From: JAZOTK01 sp045534775 | GTDB lineage: Bacteria > Bacillota > Clostridia > RUG12999 | DNA: 19,588 nucleotides | Direction: 5' to 3' | NCBI GenBank assembly: GCA_045534775.1 | Contig: JAZSKI010000080.1 | Coordinates: forward strand, 1 to 19,588 | In this document: one piece after another, positions 7,482 through 14,501 of the stretch | How the letters are laid out: every line of letters begins with the position of its first letter | Position numbering within the stretch: position 1 is the first letter of the stretch | The notes under the pieces: model-generated | Told to the model about the DNA's origin: nothing | Databases searched by the model: none | What the model saw: the letters and a program-made list of their open reading frames with translations, nothing else | Program-made: the position numbers and the translations under genes

Positions 7482-8235
7482 AACTATATATAATTCTCCC
7501 GTCAAAGACATAATCAAGAGTGTGTTTAATTTTATCTTCTATTTTGTCGTGAATAATAATTTGCCCGGGGGAAAGACCTATCAGCTTTCCTATTAAAAAA
7601 TCCTCGGGAGTGAGGGGACGGTCATCATTTTTTAACAAATCAACACAAGAGGTATCGTCTGTAATTATACCGTTTTTGTCGGTAAGAACGTAACCAAAAT
7701 CCTCTTTAAATACGTGTACAGTATCTACGCCGCAATCGCCGAGAGATATAAAATATTTAAGCAAATCAAGGAATTCCTTATATGCTTTTTCGGTGAGATA
7801 GCTGTCAAACCCTTCTTCCGTATCGTGTCTAAGAAGCTTTGTATATTCTTTGAATTTGAAATTTACAAGCCCGTCTATCAAAAGCTGTCCGGACCCTTTC
7901 AGATGGTCGCTTATAAGCTTATATAATATGCTTCGGCGAATACGGCAGTTTTCCGTATGCTCTTTCATTTTACCATAAACCTTTTTCTTTTCATCCTCGG
8001 ATAAATCAAAATCGGATAAAAATTGACATACCTTTTCAAATTCCAGGTTTTTTTCTATAAACTCAGCCGCGGCGGATGCCAGCAGGGGACAGAGCCTTTT
8101 TTCGTTTTTACATTCAAGGGTAATATATTTATCCAGCACACAAGCGGCGGGAAGTCTGTTATATCTTATTTTGTTTGATAAATCAGTAAATAAATTTATT
8201 ATATCGTGGGTAGTATCAACCACAAATGTTCCCAA
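7480..8235 (-). CDS. ytxC: YtxC-like sporulation-associated protein
   Basis: This 251-residue soluble protein resembles the YtxC family of spore formers (molecular role unknown). The best match is the C-terminal half: EYTKLLRHD, YKEFLDLLKYFISL, VDTVHVF, a DKNG turn and the end LIGKLIGLSPGQIIIHD, which recall the FI-LLKYFV and SLITIAPKKIIIH blocks I know from that family. The start is TTG 8235, since GGAG (8244-8247 on the minus strand) lies 8 nt upstream and overlaps the end of the preceding gene, which suggests translational coupling. It is the last gene of a four-gene minus-strand operon. In Bacillus subtilis ytxC is, as I recall, adjacent to thrS; here thrS is 2 kb away on the other strand, which may be a relic of that linkage. 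Confidence 0.75.
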   Translation of the reverse strand: MGTFVVDTTHDIINLFTDLSNKIRYNRLPAACVLDKYITLECKNEKRLCPLLASAAAEFIEKNLEFEKVCQFLSDFDLSEDEKKKVYGKMKEHTENCRIRRSILYKLISDHLKGSGQLLIDGLVNFKFKEYTKLLRHDTEEGFDSYLTEKAYKEFLDLLKYFISLGDCGVDTVHVFKEDFGYVLTDKNGIITDDTSCVDLLKNDDRPLTPEDFLIGKLIGLSPGQIIIHDKIEDKIKHTLDYVFDGRIIYS

Positions 8236-8239
8236 TAAA

Positions 8240-8965
8240 TCACTCCTCGTATATGGGTATTATTGAACCGAAATCCGTTAATTTTTCGTGGCTCAGAGAT
8301 AAAAGCTCAACTCCTCGGATTTGACAAAATTCTTTGATTTTTTCATAATCGCTGTGTTTGGTTATATCACCCAAAAAAGCTAAAATGTTTTTTGCCGGCT
8401 TTCCGCTGCTGCCGCCTAAAAATCCGTAATCATAACCTCGCAGAGCCACGCTGCCGGCGGTTATTTTCAAAACAGAAACACCTGCAGCTGCGGCGGCTTC
8501 ATAAATGGAGGAATCTTCGGTAATAATGGAATTTTCGTCCACGACGCAAATATTACATTTGCTGTAGCCCTGGCTGACGTTTATGATTTTATCGCCGCAA
8601 AGCTTTGTTATTTTCTCATCGGTGCATTTTTTGTTATGGAAAATTTTATCACCGACCCACCCTATATTATATGCCGCCTCGTGGGGATAGTTACTGCAGA
8701 TACTGCGAGTGCCGATAATAATTTCGCTGTCGGGTAACAAATCCATATATTCCATACAGTCGGGAGCGACAACAAATTTATTACTGCCGATATGAGCAAG
8801 CTGACAGTCGGGATGGTCGCAGACTGAGCTTGGCATTTTTTTCGCTATAGGACAAAAAATTATATCAACATACTTTTTTAAATTTTCTTTCATTTCCTCG
8901 CTTATAAGAGGAGATACCAAAACTGTTTTTGCCTTTTGAGGCAAATTCGGAGTTTTTACAAACAT
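8240..8965 (-). CDS. DUF6873-like protein (predicted GME/pentein-type fold)
   Basis: This 241-residue cytoplasmic protein resembles the Clostridia family I know as DUF6873, said to have the GME fold of guanidine-modifying enzymes. Supporting motifs are KTPNLPQ at the N terminus, then HIGSNKFVVAPD, YPHEAAYNIGWVGDKIFHNKKCTD, VSQGYSKCNICVVDENSIITED and GYDYGFLGGSSG. No biochemical role is known to me, and the catalytic Cys/His/Asp set of active penteins cannot be assigned with confidence. I prefer ATG 8965 to GTG 8974 because the purine-rich AAGG around 8976-8979 is too close to the GTG. It lies 26 bp after the permease gene, and its TGA sits just before the TTG of ytxC, so the two are probably coupled. 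Confidence 0.7.
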   Translation of the reverse strand: MFVKTPNLPQKAKTVLVSPLISEEMKENLKKYVDIIFCPIAKKMPSSVCDHPDCQLAHIGSNKFVVAPDCMEYMDLLPDSEIIIGTRSICSNYPHEAAYNIGWVGDKIFHNKKCTDEKITKLCGDKIINVSQGYSKCNICVVDENSIITEDSSIYEAAAAAGVSVLKITAGSVALRGYDYGFLGGSSGKPAKNILAFLGDITKHSDYEKIKEFCQIRGVELLSLSHEKLTDFGSIIPIYEE

Positions 8966-8991
8966 ATACAGCACCGCCTTCTATATATATT

Positions 8992-10140
8992 TTACCGCAA
9001 AATTTCCGCCGGGTCAAGTCCTGCGGCAACTTTTGCAGGATAAACACCGAAAATAATTCCAAAGGCGACTACAGCGGCGGTGATGCCGATAATTTTTCCT
9101 ATATCGCACACCATAGAAAAACCGCAATATGACGATAGTACCGAGGCAATCAGAGTACCGAGCAAAGCTCCCGAAACCGCACCTATAAAGGTTATTACCG
9201 CCGCTTCAGTTACAAACTGTAAAATAATATCGCGGTTTTTTGCTCCGATAGCTTTCATCATACCGATTTCGGGGGTTCGTTCAGATACGGCAATCAGCAT
9301 AACATTTACTATACCGATAGTACCTACTATCAGGGAAATTGCGGCAATACAGCCAAGTATCAGCTTGATTATGTCCAGAACAGAATCTAAAATCTCTTTT
9401 TGCTGTGCCATATTTTCAGCATAGTATCTTCCGAATTGACCTGTGTTTCGTTCAAGGCGGCGAACAGCTCGGATTCCCTCAAGCTCGGGAGAAATCCCTT
9501 CGATGGGTTTTATGGAAATATAATCGGGTCTTATGGCGCTGTAAATTCTCATAGCGGTGTTATAGGGGATATAAACGCATTGAGGAACAGATTCGGAAAA
9601 TATGGCGAAATCCTCGTTTCCCCCTTCTGCAACTCCGATAATCTCCAGGTCGAAATTTCTGTTTTTTGCTGTCAGAGTAACAGTACCACCACCGAAGGTG
9701 TCATAGAATTTGTGTTCTGTTACCGCCACTGTGCGACTGCGAGCTACATCATAATCGGCAATGTTTCTGCCTTTTTCTATGTTAATATCAAATATTTCTT
9801 CATATCCGGGTGCAATACCCCAGACTATGACGGGAACCGTTTTGTCACCCTTTTGCACCTTACCGTAATTCATATACACAGGGGTTATAGCAGCGTTTTC
9901 GGTTGTGTTACGTAAAAAATCAATATCCCGTTCCGTCAGCACCGCAGATTTTATGGCAACGCAATCTATACCCATTTTTTCAAATTTCGCCACTACGGCA
10001 CTACTGCCGCTGTCACCGAGACAGACAATAGATATAACCGAAGCACAGCCCAGCATTACTCCGATTATATTTAATGCGGTGCGAAGCTTCCTGCTACGTA
10101 TCATCTTGAGGGCTGTTACTATGCCGTCACCTATTTTCAT
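8992..10140 (-). CDS. MacB/FtsX-family ABC transporter permease
   Basis: This 382-residue inner-membrane protein has the type VII ABC exporter layout. One N-terminal helix follows a cytoplasmic stretch (RSRKLRTALNIIGVMLG, then the membrane segment). An extracytoplasmic MacB-type core domain spans roughly residues 40-260. Three C-terminal helices carry the FtsX signature (about VNVMLIAVSERTPEIGMMKAIGAKNRDI), and the end is PAEILR. ATG 10140 is preferred to ATG 10164; GGAGG at about 10153-10157 precedes it, although the 12-nt spacing is long. The start overlaps the end of the adaptor-like gene by 14 bp. No ATP-binding subunit gene is next to it, so it must borrow an ATPase from elsewhere or act differently. 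The substrate is unknown. Confidence 0.88.
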   Translation of the reverse strand: MKIGDGIVTALKMIRSRKLRTALNIIGVMLGCASVISIVCLGDSGSSAVVAKFEKMGIDCVAIKSAVLTERDIDFLRNTTENAAITPVYMNYGKVQKGDKTVPVIVWGIAPGYEEIFDINIEKGRNIADYDVARSRTVAVTEHKFYDTFGGGTVTLTAKNRNFDLEIIGVAEGGNEDFAIFSESVPQCVYIPYNTAMRIYSAIRPDYISIKPIEGISPELEGIRAVRRLERNTGQFGRYYAENMAQQKEILDSVLDIIKLILGCIAAISLIVGTIGIVNVMLIAVSERTPEIGMMKAIGAKNRDIILQFVTEAAVITFIGAVSGALLGTLIASVLSSYCGFSMVCDIGKIIGITAAVVAFGIIFGVYPAKVAAGLDPAEILR

Positions 10141-10462
10141 TATGAATTTCCGCCTCCTTACCAAACTCCCAATCAGGGCAGATGACTACAATATCACCGC
10201 AGGAAGCTCCGTTTGTGATTTTGGTGCGAAGGTTTATATTTTCGCCCGTTTCCACTTCTGTGCAAACAAAAGAGTCGCCGTTTTTTATCCAGATATAATC
10301 GCGGTTATTATGGCGGTGCAGGGCTTCAAAGGGAACGGTTACATCCTCACCGATTTCCATACACGGGATTTCCTCATATTGCGGCGTTGTAGCATAAACG
10401 GAGACAAGACACAGCACAAGTACCAATATGGTAACTGTATATTTGTTAATTATTTTTATCAC
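10127..10462 (-). CDS. Miniature membrane-fusion (MacA/HlyD-like) adaptor remnant or minimal form
   Basis: This protein of about 111 residues has one N-terminal membrane segment (INKYTVTILVLVLCLVSVYA) and an external domain. The domain reads VPFEALHRHNNRDYIWIKNG, then EVETGENINLRTKITNGASCGDIVV; this is the pattern of the last, membrane-proximal domain of MacA/HlyD adaptors (VP-AL-Y-V-K-G, V-TG, VEI-GL-GD-VV). The coiled-coil hairpin and lipoyl domains that normally precede it are absent. Its 3' end overlaps the permease start by 14 bp, so the two are probably made together. The start is uncertain: GTG 10462 has AAAGGG almost touching it, and TTG 10486 would leave almost no leader after the predicted promoter. 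It may be a natural minimal partner or a deletion product. Confidence 0.65.
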   Translation of the reverse strand: MIKIINKYTVTILVLVLCLVSVYATTPQYEEIPCMEIGEDVTVPFEALHRHNNRDYIWIKNGDSFVCTEVETGENINLRTKITNGASCGDIVVICPDWEFGKEAEIHNENR

Positions 10463-10497
10463 ACCCTTTATGTTTATTGTAACCAAAGACAGAAAGT

Positions 10498-10527
10498 TTT
10501 ATAATTTTTTTCTTAAAAGTATTGCAA
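10498..10527 (-). promoter_or_regulatory. Predicted promoter of the adaptor-permease-ytxC operon
   Basis: Read on the minus strand, TTGCAA (10527-10522) is followed after 18 bp by TATAAA (10503-10498). TTGCAA is a palindrome and is also the -35 hexamer of the plus-strand promoter at 10522-10550, so the divergent promoters would share it. A start near 10491 fits GTG 10462 better than TTG 10486. Confidence 0.4.
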
Positions 10528-10550
10528 TATTTTACGAAATATTGTATAAT
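10522..10550 (+). promoter_or_regulatory. Promoter of the small peptide / GH26 unit
   Basis: TTGCAA (10522-10527) and a perfect TATAAT (10545-10550) are 17 bp apart, which is a sigma-A layout. It lies 35 bp before the start of the 37-residue reading frame. Confidence 0.65.
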
Positions 10551-10584
10551 AAAAATTGAGCATTATTTTGAACGGAGAATGAAG

Positions 10585-10698
10585 ATGAAACCTACTAAAA
10601 AACGTTTTATAGCTGTAATTTTGCTTATTTGCTTTGCAGGTACGGCATTGCTCAGCGGTGTCCTTGCAATTCTGATGCAGTTTTTCAGCTTTAACTAA
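10585..10698 (+). CDS. 37-residue single-span membrane peptide
   Basis: The frame starts at ATG 10585, 7 nt after GGAG (10574-10577); the in-frame ATG 10579 is too close to that site. The peptide has a basic head (MKPTKKR), one hydrophobic span (about FIAVILLICFAGTALLSGVL) and a short tail ending MQFFSFN. I do not recognise it. It has its own promoter and ribosome site and ends 24 bp before the GH26 gene, so it is probably expressed with that gene. It could be a small membrane partner or a leader peptide; the sequence does not decide. Confidence 0.6.
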   Translation: MKPTKKRFIAVILLICFAGTALLSGVLAILMQFFSFN

Positions 10699-10722
10699 AA
10701 TTCTATGACGGGAGAGAAAACT

Positions 10723-12414
10723 ATGAAAAAAGAAAAACCTCATAAAAGGGGAGTGCTTTATATCTTTGCGGTGCTGGCGGTGATTTTGATTGCGGCCGCA
10801 ATGTTTGTGAATTTAACATCTGACGGCAATACATATTATATTTGCAATAATAAAAAGATAACCTCGGGATTGCCCGATTTGACAGGCGATATCCATAAAG
10901 TAAAACGCGAGGGGAAAAACACGGTTTATACCAACTATCCTATGGGATATGAAATTACCTTCCCCGATAAGACGGAATTTGACCTCAGCACTGCTAATAT
11001 TATGACAAGAGCAAAAATCGGCAGTGAACCGGTGGATTTTACGGTTACGAAGGAATGGTCGCCTTATGAGGATTCGATAAAATATATTGCCGAATATACT
11101 AACCGTTATATGATGGACCCTAAGTTTATTGAAGAAAATAAACTTACAATGCACCGCGATGAGATTGTAGATGTTGGCGACTACAGGGTACAGTATATTA
11201 TCTTTACCAGAAATGCTGCCGAAAAAACCATACATACAAAAAATACCTATGCTCATTGCTATCTCTATACAAAGGGACAAACCTATTTCAGAATGACCTT
11301 TAATACTCATAAATATTCGCAGGAGTTTTCTGATATGGTAAGCAGCGTTACGGCTTCTTTAAATGAAAATGTTGTCCGCGTGGGTACGGCGGGCTTTTAT
11401 CTTGATTTTGAACCTACAATTCCCGATAATTGGAACAAGGAAACCAGACAGACCTATGATAATATAGTAAATCGCACAACGCCCGCGTGGGGGATTTTCT
11501 GCCCGCAGAGCGTTAAAGACGATAAGCTTTATAAGATTAACAGCGTTGAAGAAAAAATCGGAAACCAATTCAATGTAGCGCTGGATTATATGTACTTTGG
11601 TGAGGAAGTACCCATAAAGGGCATGACAACAGCCTACGACCAGGGTAAGTTAGTTGAGCTTACTATGCAGATTTCTACGGTAATGCACGCAAACCTCAAC
11701 GGATATAATCCTTTCTTTGAGGTTCTTGACGGTACCCGTGATGACTATATCAGAGAAATTGCAGGAGTGCTGAGGGATTTCGAGCATCCCTTTATGTTCA
11801 GACTTAATAATGAGATGAATACCGACTGGACAAGCTACGGCGGTGCCTGCATTATAAATGAACCCGAGTTGTTTAAAGAGGTCTGGATTCATATTTATAA
11901 GATATTCGAGGAAGAGGGCGTTGATAACGCTATGTGGATATTCAATCCCAACGACAGAAACTGTCCTCCCAATGAATATAACCATTTTGTAAATTACTAT
12001 CCGGGCAATGAATATGTGCAGATTTTCGGCGTAACAGGCTATAATACGGGAACTTATTATGCTGAGGTGTTCGGTGAAGAATGGCGTGAATTTGAGACGA
12101 TTTATGATAATGTATATAAAACCTGCGAGCCTTATTTCGGCAAATTCCCGTGGATTATAACGGAATTTTCCTCCAGCTCAGTAGGCGGCGATAAGGTACA
12201 GTGGATTAATAATATGTTTGAGGTATTACCTAAATATGATAATCTCAAAATTGCCGTATGGTTCTGTAGCGTGGACTATGATTACCGCTACGACATAGAA
12301 GACGGCGTAATCGCAAGACCATATCTTCTTGACGAAACTCCCGAAACAGCACAAGCCTTCGGCGATGGACTTAAAAAGTCAGGCTACAAACCGGAAAGGC
12401 TGTTCCCACAATAA
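10723..12414 (+). CDS. Membrane-anchored GH26-like glycoside hydrolase with N-terminal extracellular domain
   Basis: This 563-residue protein starts at ATG 10723, after GGGAGAG (ATG 10705 lacks a site). A basic head and one membrane span (about residues 11-32) anchor it outside the cell without a clear cleavage site. Residues about 50-215 form a separate alpha/beta-type domain that I cannot name. From about 225 on it resembles the GH26 clan-A beta-mannanase fold. NNEMNTDW holds the likely acid/base E364, and PWIITEF holds the likely nucleophile E481. Between them lie MWIFNPN and FGVTGYNTG, and near the end KIAVWF, all typical of the barrel strands. Family GH26 acts on beta-mannans and some mixed beta-glucans; the substrate here is not deducible. 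Usual GH26 proteins have HEMN where this one has NNEMN. A terminator follows. Confidence 0.75.
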   Translation: MKKEKPHKRGVLYIFAVLAVILIAAAMFVNLTSDGNTYYICNNKKITSGLPDLTGDIHKVKREGKNTVYTNYPMGYEITFPDKTEFDLSTANIMTRAKIGSEPVDFTVTKEWSPYEDSIKYIAEYTNRYMMDPKFIEENKLTMHRDEIVDVGDYRVQYIIFTRNAAEKTIHTKNTYAHCYLYTKGQTYFRMTFNTHKYSQEFSDMVSSVTASLNENVVRVGTAGFYLDFEPTIPDNWNKETRQTYDNIVNRTTPAWGIFCPQSVKDDKLYKINSVEEKIGNQFNVALDYMYFGEEVPIKGMTTAYDQGKLVELTMQISTVMHANLNGYNPFFEVLDGTRDDYIREIAGVLRDFEHPFMFRLNNEMNTDWTSYGGACIINEPELFKEVWIHIYKIFEEEGVDNAMWIFNPNDRNCPPNEYNHFVNYYPGNEYVQIFGVTGYNTGTYYAEVFGEEWREFETIYDNVYKTCEPYFGKFPWIITEFSSSSVGGDKVQWINNMFEVLPKYDNLKIAVWFCSVDYDYRYDIEDGVIARPYLLDETPETAQAFGDGLKKSGYKPERLFPQ

Positions 12415-12433
12415 AGAAGCCGTATATGGCAGA

Positions 12434-12464
12434 AAACCGAGACGTGAATTTCACGCCTCGGTTT
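12434..12464 (+). terminator. Hairpin terminator after the GH26 gene
   Basis: AAACCGAG (12434-12441) pairs with CTCGGTTT (12457-12464). After one A/C mismatch the stem continues as CGTGA with TCACG around a 3-nt loop. The stem is strong and only a short T-run follows. Confidence 0.7.
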
Positions 12465-12660
12465 CATCGTAGTAAAAACAATCCGTCTCCCGTTTTAACG
12501 GGTTTGCGCCTGTGATTCCCATGTTTTTTGATAATCCCTTTCGCCGCGGATTATATGGTTGTGAAAAGATGATTGAAATATTTTTTGCGGTTATTTTCTG
12601 ATTTATTGCATATTCTTGTTGTTAATGATTTAAAGGGGCAAAGAACATCAGATATTGTAG

Positions 12661-12680
12661 GGCGGGGGATTGCTCCTGCC
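12661..12680. repeat. REP-like G-rich palindrome
   Basis: Preceded by TTGTA, the 20 bases from 12661 fold on themselves as an 8-bp stem (GGCGGGGG against CTCCTGCC with two G-U pairs) and a 4-nt ATTG loop. From memory, very similar TAGGGCGGGGGCTTGCTCCC-type palindromes recur in intergenic DNA of Clostridia. That it is a dispersed repeat in this genome is inference. Confidence 0.4.
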
Positions 12681-12781
12681 GTATTATATAAAATTACAAT
12701 AATATGTATATGATTCGGCATAATAACATAATGTGTTTATTAATCAGGCATTGCTGATTAAAACGTATAAAGGAAAAGCAT

Positions 12782-12820
12782 TTAAGGGAGAAAATTCCAT
12801 TTAGGAATTTTCTCCCTTAA
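12782..12820. terminator. Perfect 17-bp hairpin upstream of spoIIGA
   Basis: TTAAGGGAGAAAATTCC (12782-12798) and its exact complement (12804-12820) enclose the loop ATTTA. It may be a bidirectional terminator that insulates the spoIIG operon from upstream read-through, although no proper T-run follows directly; TTTTTTT comes about 11 bases later. Confidence 0.5.
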
Positions 12821-12853
12821 TTATACTCACTTTTTTTATGCTACTTCTACGAA

Positions 12854-12886
12854 TTTACAAAATTTTCCATTTATTTGTGGTATACT
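12854..12886 (+). promoter_or_regulatory. Promoter of spoIIGA-sigE, spoIIG-like long spacer
   Basis: TATACT (12881-12886) is preceded by TGG, giving an extended -10 (TGnTATACT). The nearest -35-like hexamer is TTTACA (12854-12859), 21 bp away. The known spoIIG promoter of B. subtilis also has an overlong spacer (22 bp), a TATACT -10 and activation by Spo0A. The CGAA at 12850-12853 could be the core of a degenerate Spo0A box, but the match to TGTCGAA is weak. Confidence 0.5.
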
Positions 12887-12908
12887 AAAGTAGAAAAGAG
12901 GGGTATTG

Positions 12909-13766
12909 ATGGTGATAATTTATGTAGATGTGCTGTTTGCCATCAATTTTATAATAGACACGCTGATGCTTATTTGCGGTGTAAAAATCAGCGGTATGAG
13001 GGTGAGGCTTCTGCGTATTATCCCCGGTGGGGTATTGGGGGGATTATACAGTGCGGTGATTTTTTTTATTGACATACCGGATTTTTTACTGACATTAAGC
13101 AAGCTTGCGGTATCGGCGGCTATGATTTTAACGGCAGTTAAAATTTCGACCGTAAGGGATTTTTTTGTTTCTCTTTTATGCTTTTACATATCAAATCTAA
13201 TACTCGCAGGAGCGTTGACGGCACTAATGTATCTGACTGATATAGGCGGAAAAACAAATGCTCTGCTGTCTAACGGAAGCGTATATTTCAATATAAGATT
13301 TCCTGCACTTATTTTTTATGCGGCTATGCTGACGGCGGCAGTTTCGTGGATTGTGAGAGAAATTAAACGAAGCCTGCGACATAAAAACAGCAGAGCTTGG
13401 GTTGAAATACGTGCCTTTGGGAAAAGCGTGAAGGGTGAAGGTATAATAGATACGGGAAACGAGCTGACGGCGTGCGGCGGCAGACTGCCCGTTATAATAG
13501 CAGGCTTTTCGGTGGTGGAAAAGCTTTTTGACGAGCATACGGCACAGCTGATTTTTAATAATGATTTTGCTACTCTATGGGAAAATATGGAATATACAGG
13601 AAAGTTTTTAATTATTCCATATAATGCGGTAGGAACGGAATGTGGTATTTTGACGGGGTTCAGACCCGATTGCTGTCTCATAGATAATATTCCTGCACGG
13701 GACTGCGTTATAGCGATATGCAGGGATAACAGAAAAATAATAATAAATCCACAGGTTATGGGTTAA
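12909..13766 (+). CDS. spoIIGA: Sigma-E processing peptidase SpoIIGA
   Basis: SpoIIGA is a membrane-bound aspartic protease of the sporulation septum that removes the pro-sequence of sigma-E when signalled from the forespore. The 285-residue protein has about five N-terminal membrane spans, beginning MVIIYVDVLFAINFIIDTLML, then a cytoplasmic protease domain with the catalytic DTG at D181 (GIIDTGNEL), close to D183 of B. subtilis. The conserved ending FRPD and II-NP is present. The start is ATG 12909, 5 nt after GAGGGG; TTG 12906 is the alternative. It lies 20 bp before sigE, its substrate gene, in the classic spoIIG order, and the gap favours co-transcription. The identification is secure from motifs plus position. 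Confidence 0.93.
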   Translation: MVIIYVDVLFAINFIIDTLMLICGVKISGMRVRLLRIIPGGVLGGLYSAVIFFIDIPDFLLTLSKLAVSAAMILTAVKISTVRDFFVSLLCFYISNLILAGALTALMYLTDIGGKTNALLSNGSVYFNIRFPALIFYAAMLTAAVSWIVREIKRSLRHKNSRAWVEIRAFGKSVKGEGIIDTGNELTACGGRLPVIIAGFSVVEKLFDEHTAQLIFNNDFATLWENMEYTGKFLIIPYNAVGTECGILTGFRPDCCLIDNIPARDCVIAICRDNRKIIINPQVMG

Positions 13767-13786
13767 AATGAAAGGTATGAGGTGTT

Positions 13787-14485
13787 GTGACATTATTTGA
13801 GCTGTTACAAAAATTTATTTGTGAGCTTACGAAAAAATCTGTCTTTTATATAGGAGGGAGCGACATTTTACCGCCGCCTCTTACAGTGGAAGAGGAAAAA
13901 AAGCTGTTGGAGAGGTATTCGCCCGATAATATGGAGATAAGGCAGACCTTGATTGAACGAAACCTAAGACTGGTGGTTTATATAGCAAAAAAATTTGAAT
14001 CCAGCGGGGTAAATATCGAGGATTTGGTCTCTATTGGTACAATTGGTCTGATTAAGGCTATAAATACCTTTAAAACCGATAAAAATATCAAGCTTGCCAC
14101 CTATGCCTCACGGTGTATTGAAAATGAAATTTTAATGCATCTCAGGAAAATAAGCAATATTAAAGGCGAGGTATCAATAGATGAGCCGCTGAGCACCGAT
14201 TGGGACGGCAATGAACTGCTTTTAAGTGATATTTTAGGTACAGATAACGATATTATAAGCAAAAATATTGAAGAGGAAACCGATAAAAGACTGTTATACG
14301 GTGCTATTGATAAGCTGTCAAAACGGGAACAAGCTATAATGAAAATGCGGTTCGGACTTGCGGGCTACAGCGAAAAAACTCAAAAAGAGGTAGCCGATAT
14401 GCTGGGGATTTCCCAGTCATATATTTCAAGACTTGAGAAAAAGATTTTACAACGTCTGAGAAGAGAAATAAGCAAACAGCTTTAA
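13787..14485 (+). CDS. sigE: RNA polymerase sporulation sigma factor, pro-sigma-E
   Basis: Sigma-E directs early mother-cell transcription. The 232-residue protein shows the sigma-70 regions in order: ERNLRLVVYIAKKFE and EDLVSIGTIGLIKAINTF (region 2), KLATYASRCIENEILMHLR (2.3-2.4), DWDGNELLLSDILGTD (a block typical of sigma-E), and the region 4 helix-turn-helix EVADMLGISQSYISRLEK. About 20 residues precede YIGGSDILPPPL, the conserved stretch at the start of the mature protein, so the pro-sequence is a little shorter than the roughly 27 residues of B. subtilis. The start is GTG 13787; AGG (13780-13782) gives a short spacing. It is processed by the product of the gene just upstream. A YitT gene follows after 16 bp. 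Confidence 0.96.
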   Translation: MTLFELLQKFICELTKKSVFYIGGSDILPPPLTVEEEKKLLERYSPDNMEIRQTLIERNLRLVVYIAKKFESSGVNIEDLVSIGTIGLIKAINTFKTDKNIKLATYASRCIENEILMHLRKISNIKGEVSIDEPLSTDWDGNELLLSDILGTDNDIISKNIEEETDKRLLYGAIDKLSKREQAIMKMRFGLAGYSEKTQKEVADMLGISQSYISRLEKKILQRLRREISKQL

Positions 14486-14501
14486 ACAGAGGAGGATATT
14501 G

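Larger units (their letters stand above)
12465..12850. other. Non-coding, hairpin-rich gap
   Basis: I find no credible gene in the stretch between the GH26 gene and spoIIGA. It holds at least four hairpins: CCCGTT/AACGGG (12489-12502), the G-rich one at 12661-12680, TTAATCAG/CTGATTAA (12740-12747 / 12754-12761) and the long perfect one at 12782-12820. No reading frame here has a ribosome site. Confidence 0.6.

Noticed and set aside
9905..10504. 199-residue plus-strand frame opposite the permease and adaptor genes
   Set aside because: The minus-strand proteins show family motifs and overlapping, coupled starts; this frame has neither.
12415..12908. tRNA or other structured RNA gene in the long gap
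   Set aside because: The palindromes are simple hairpins; I find no cloverleaf, TTCGA loop or known riboswitch core.
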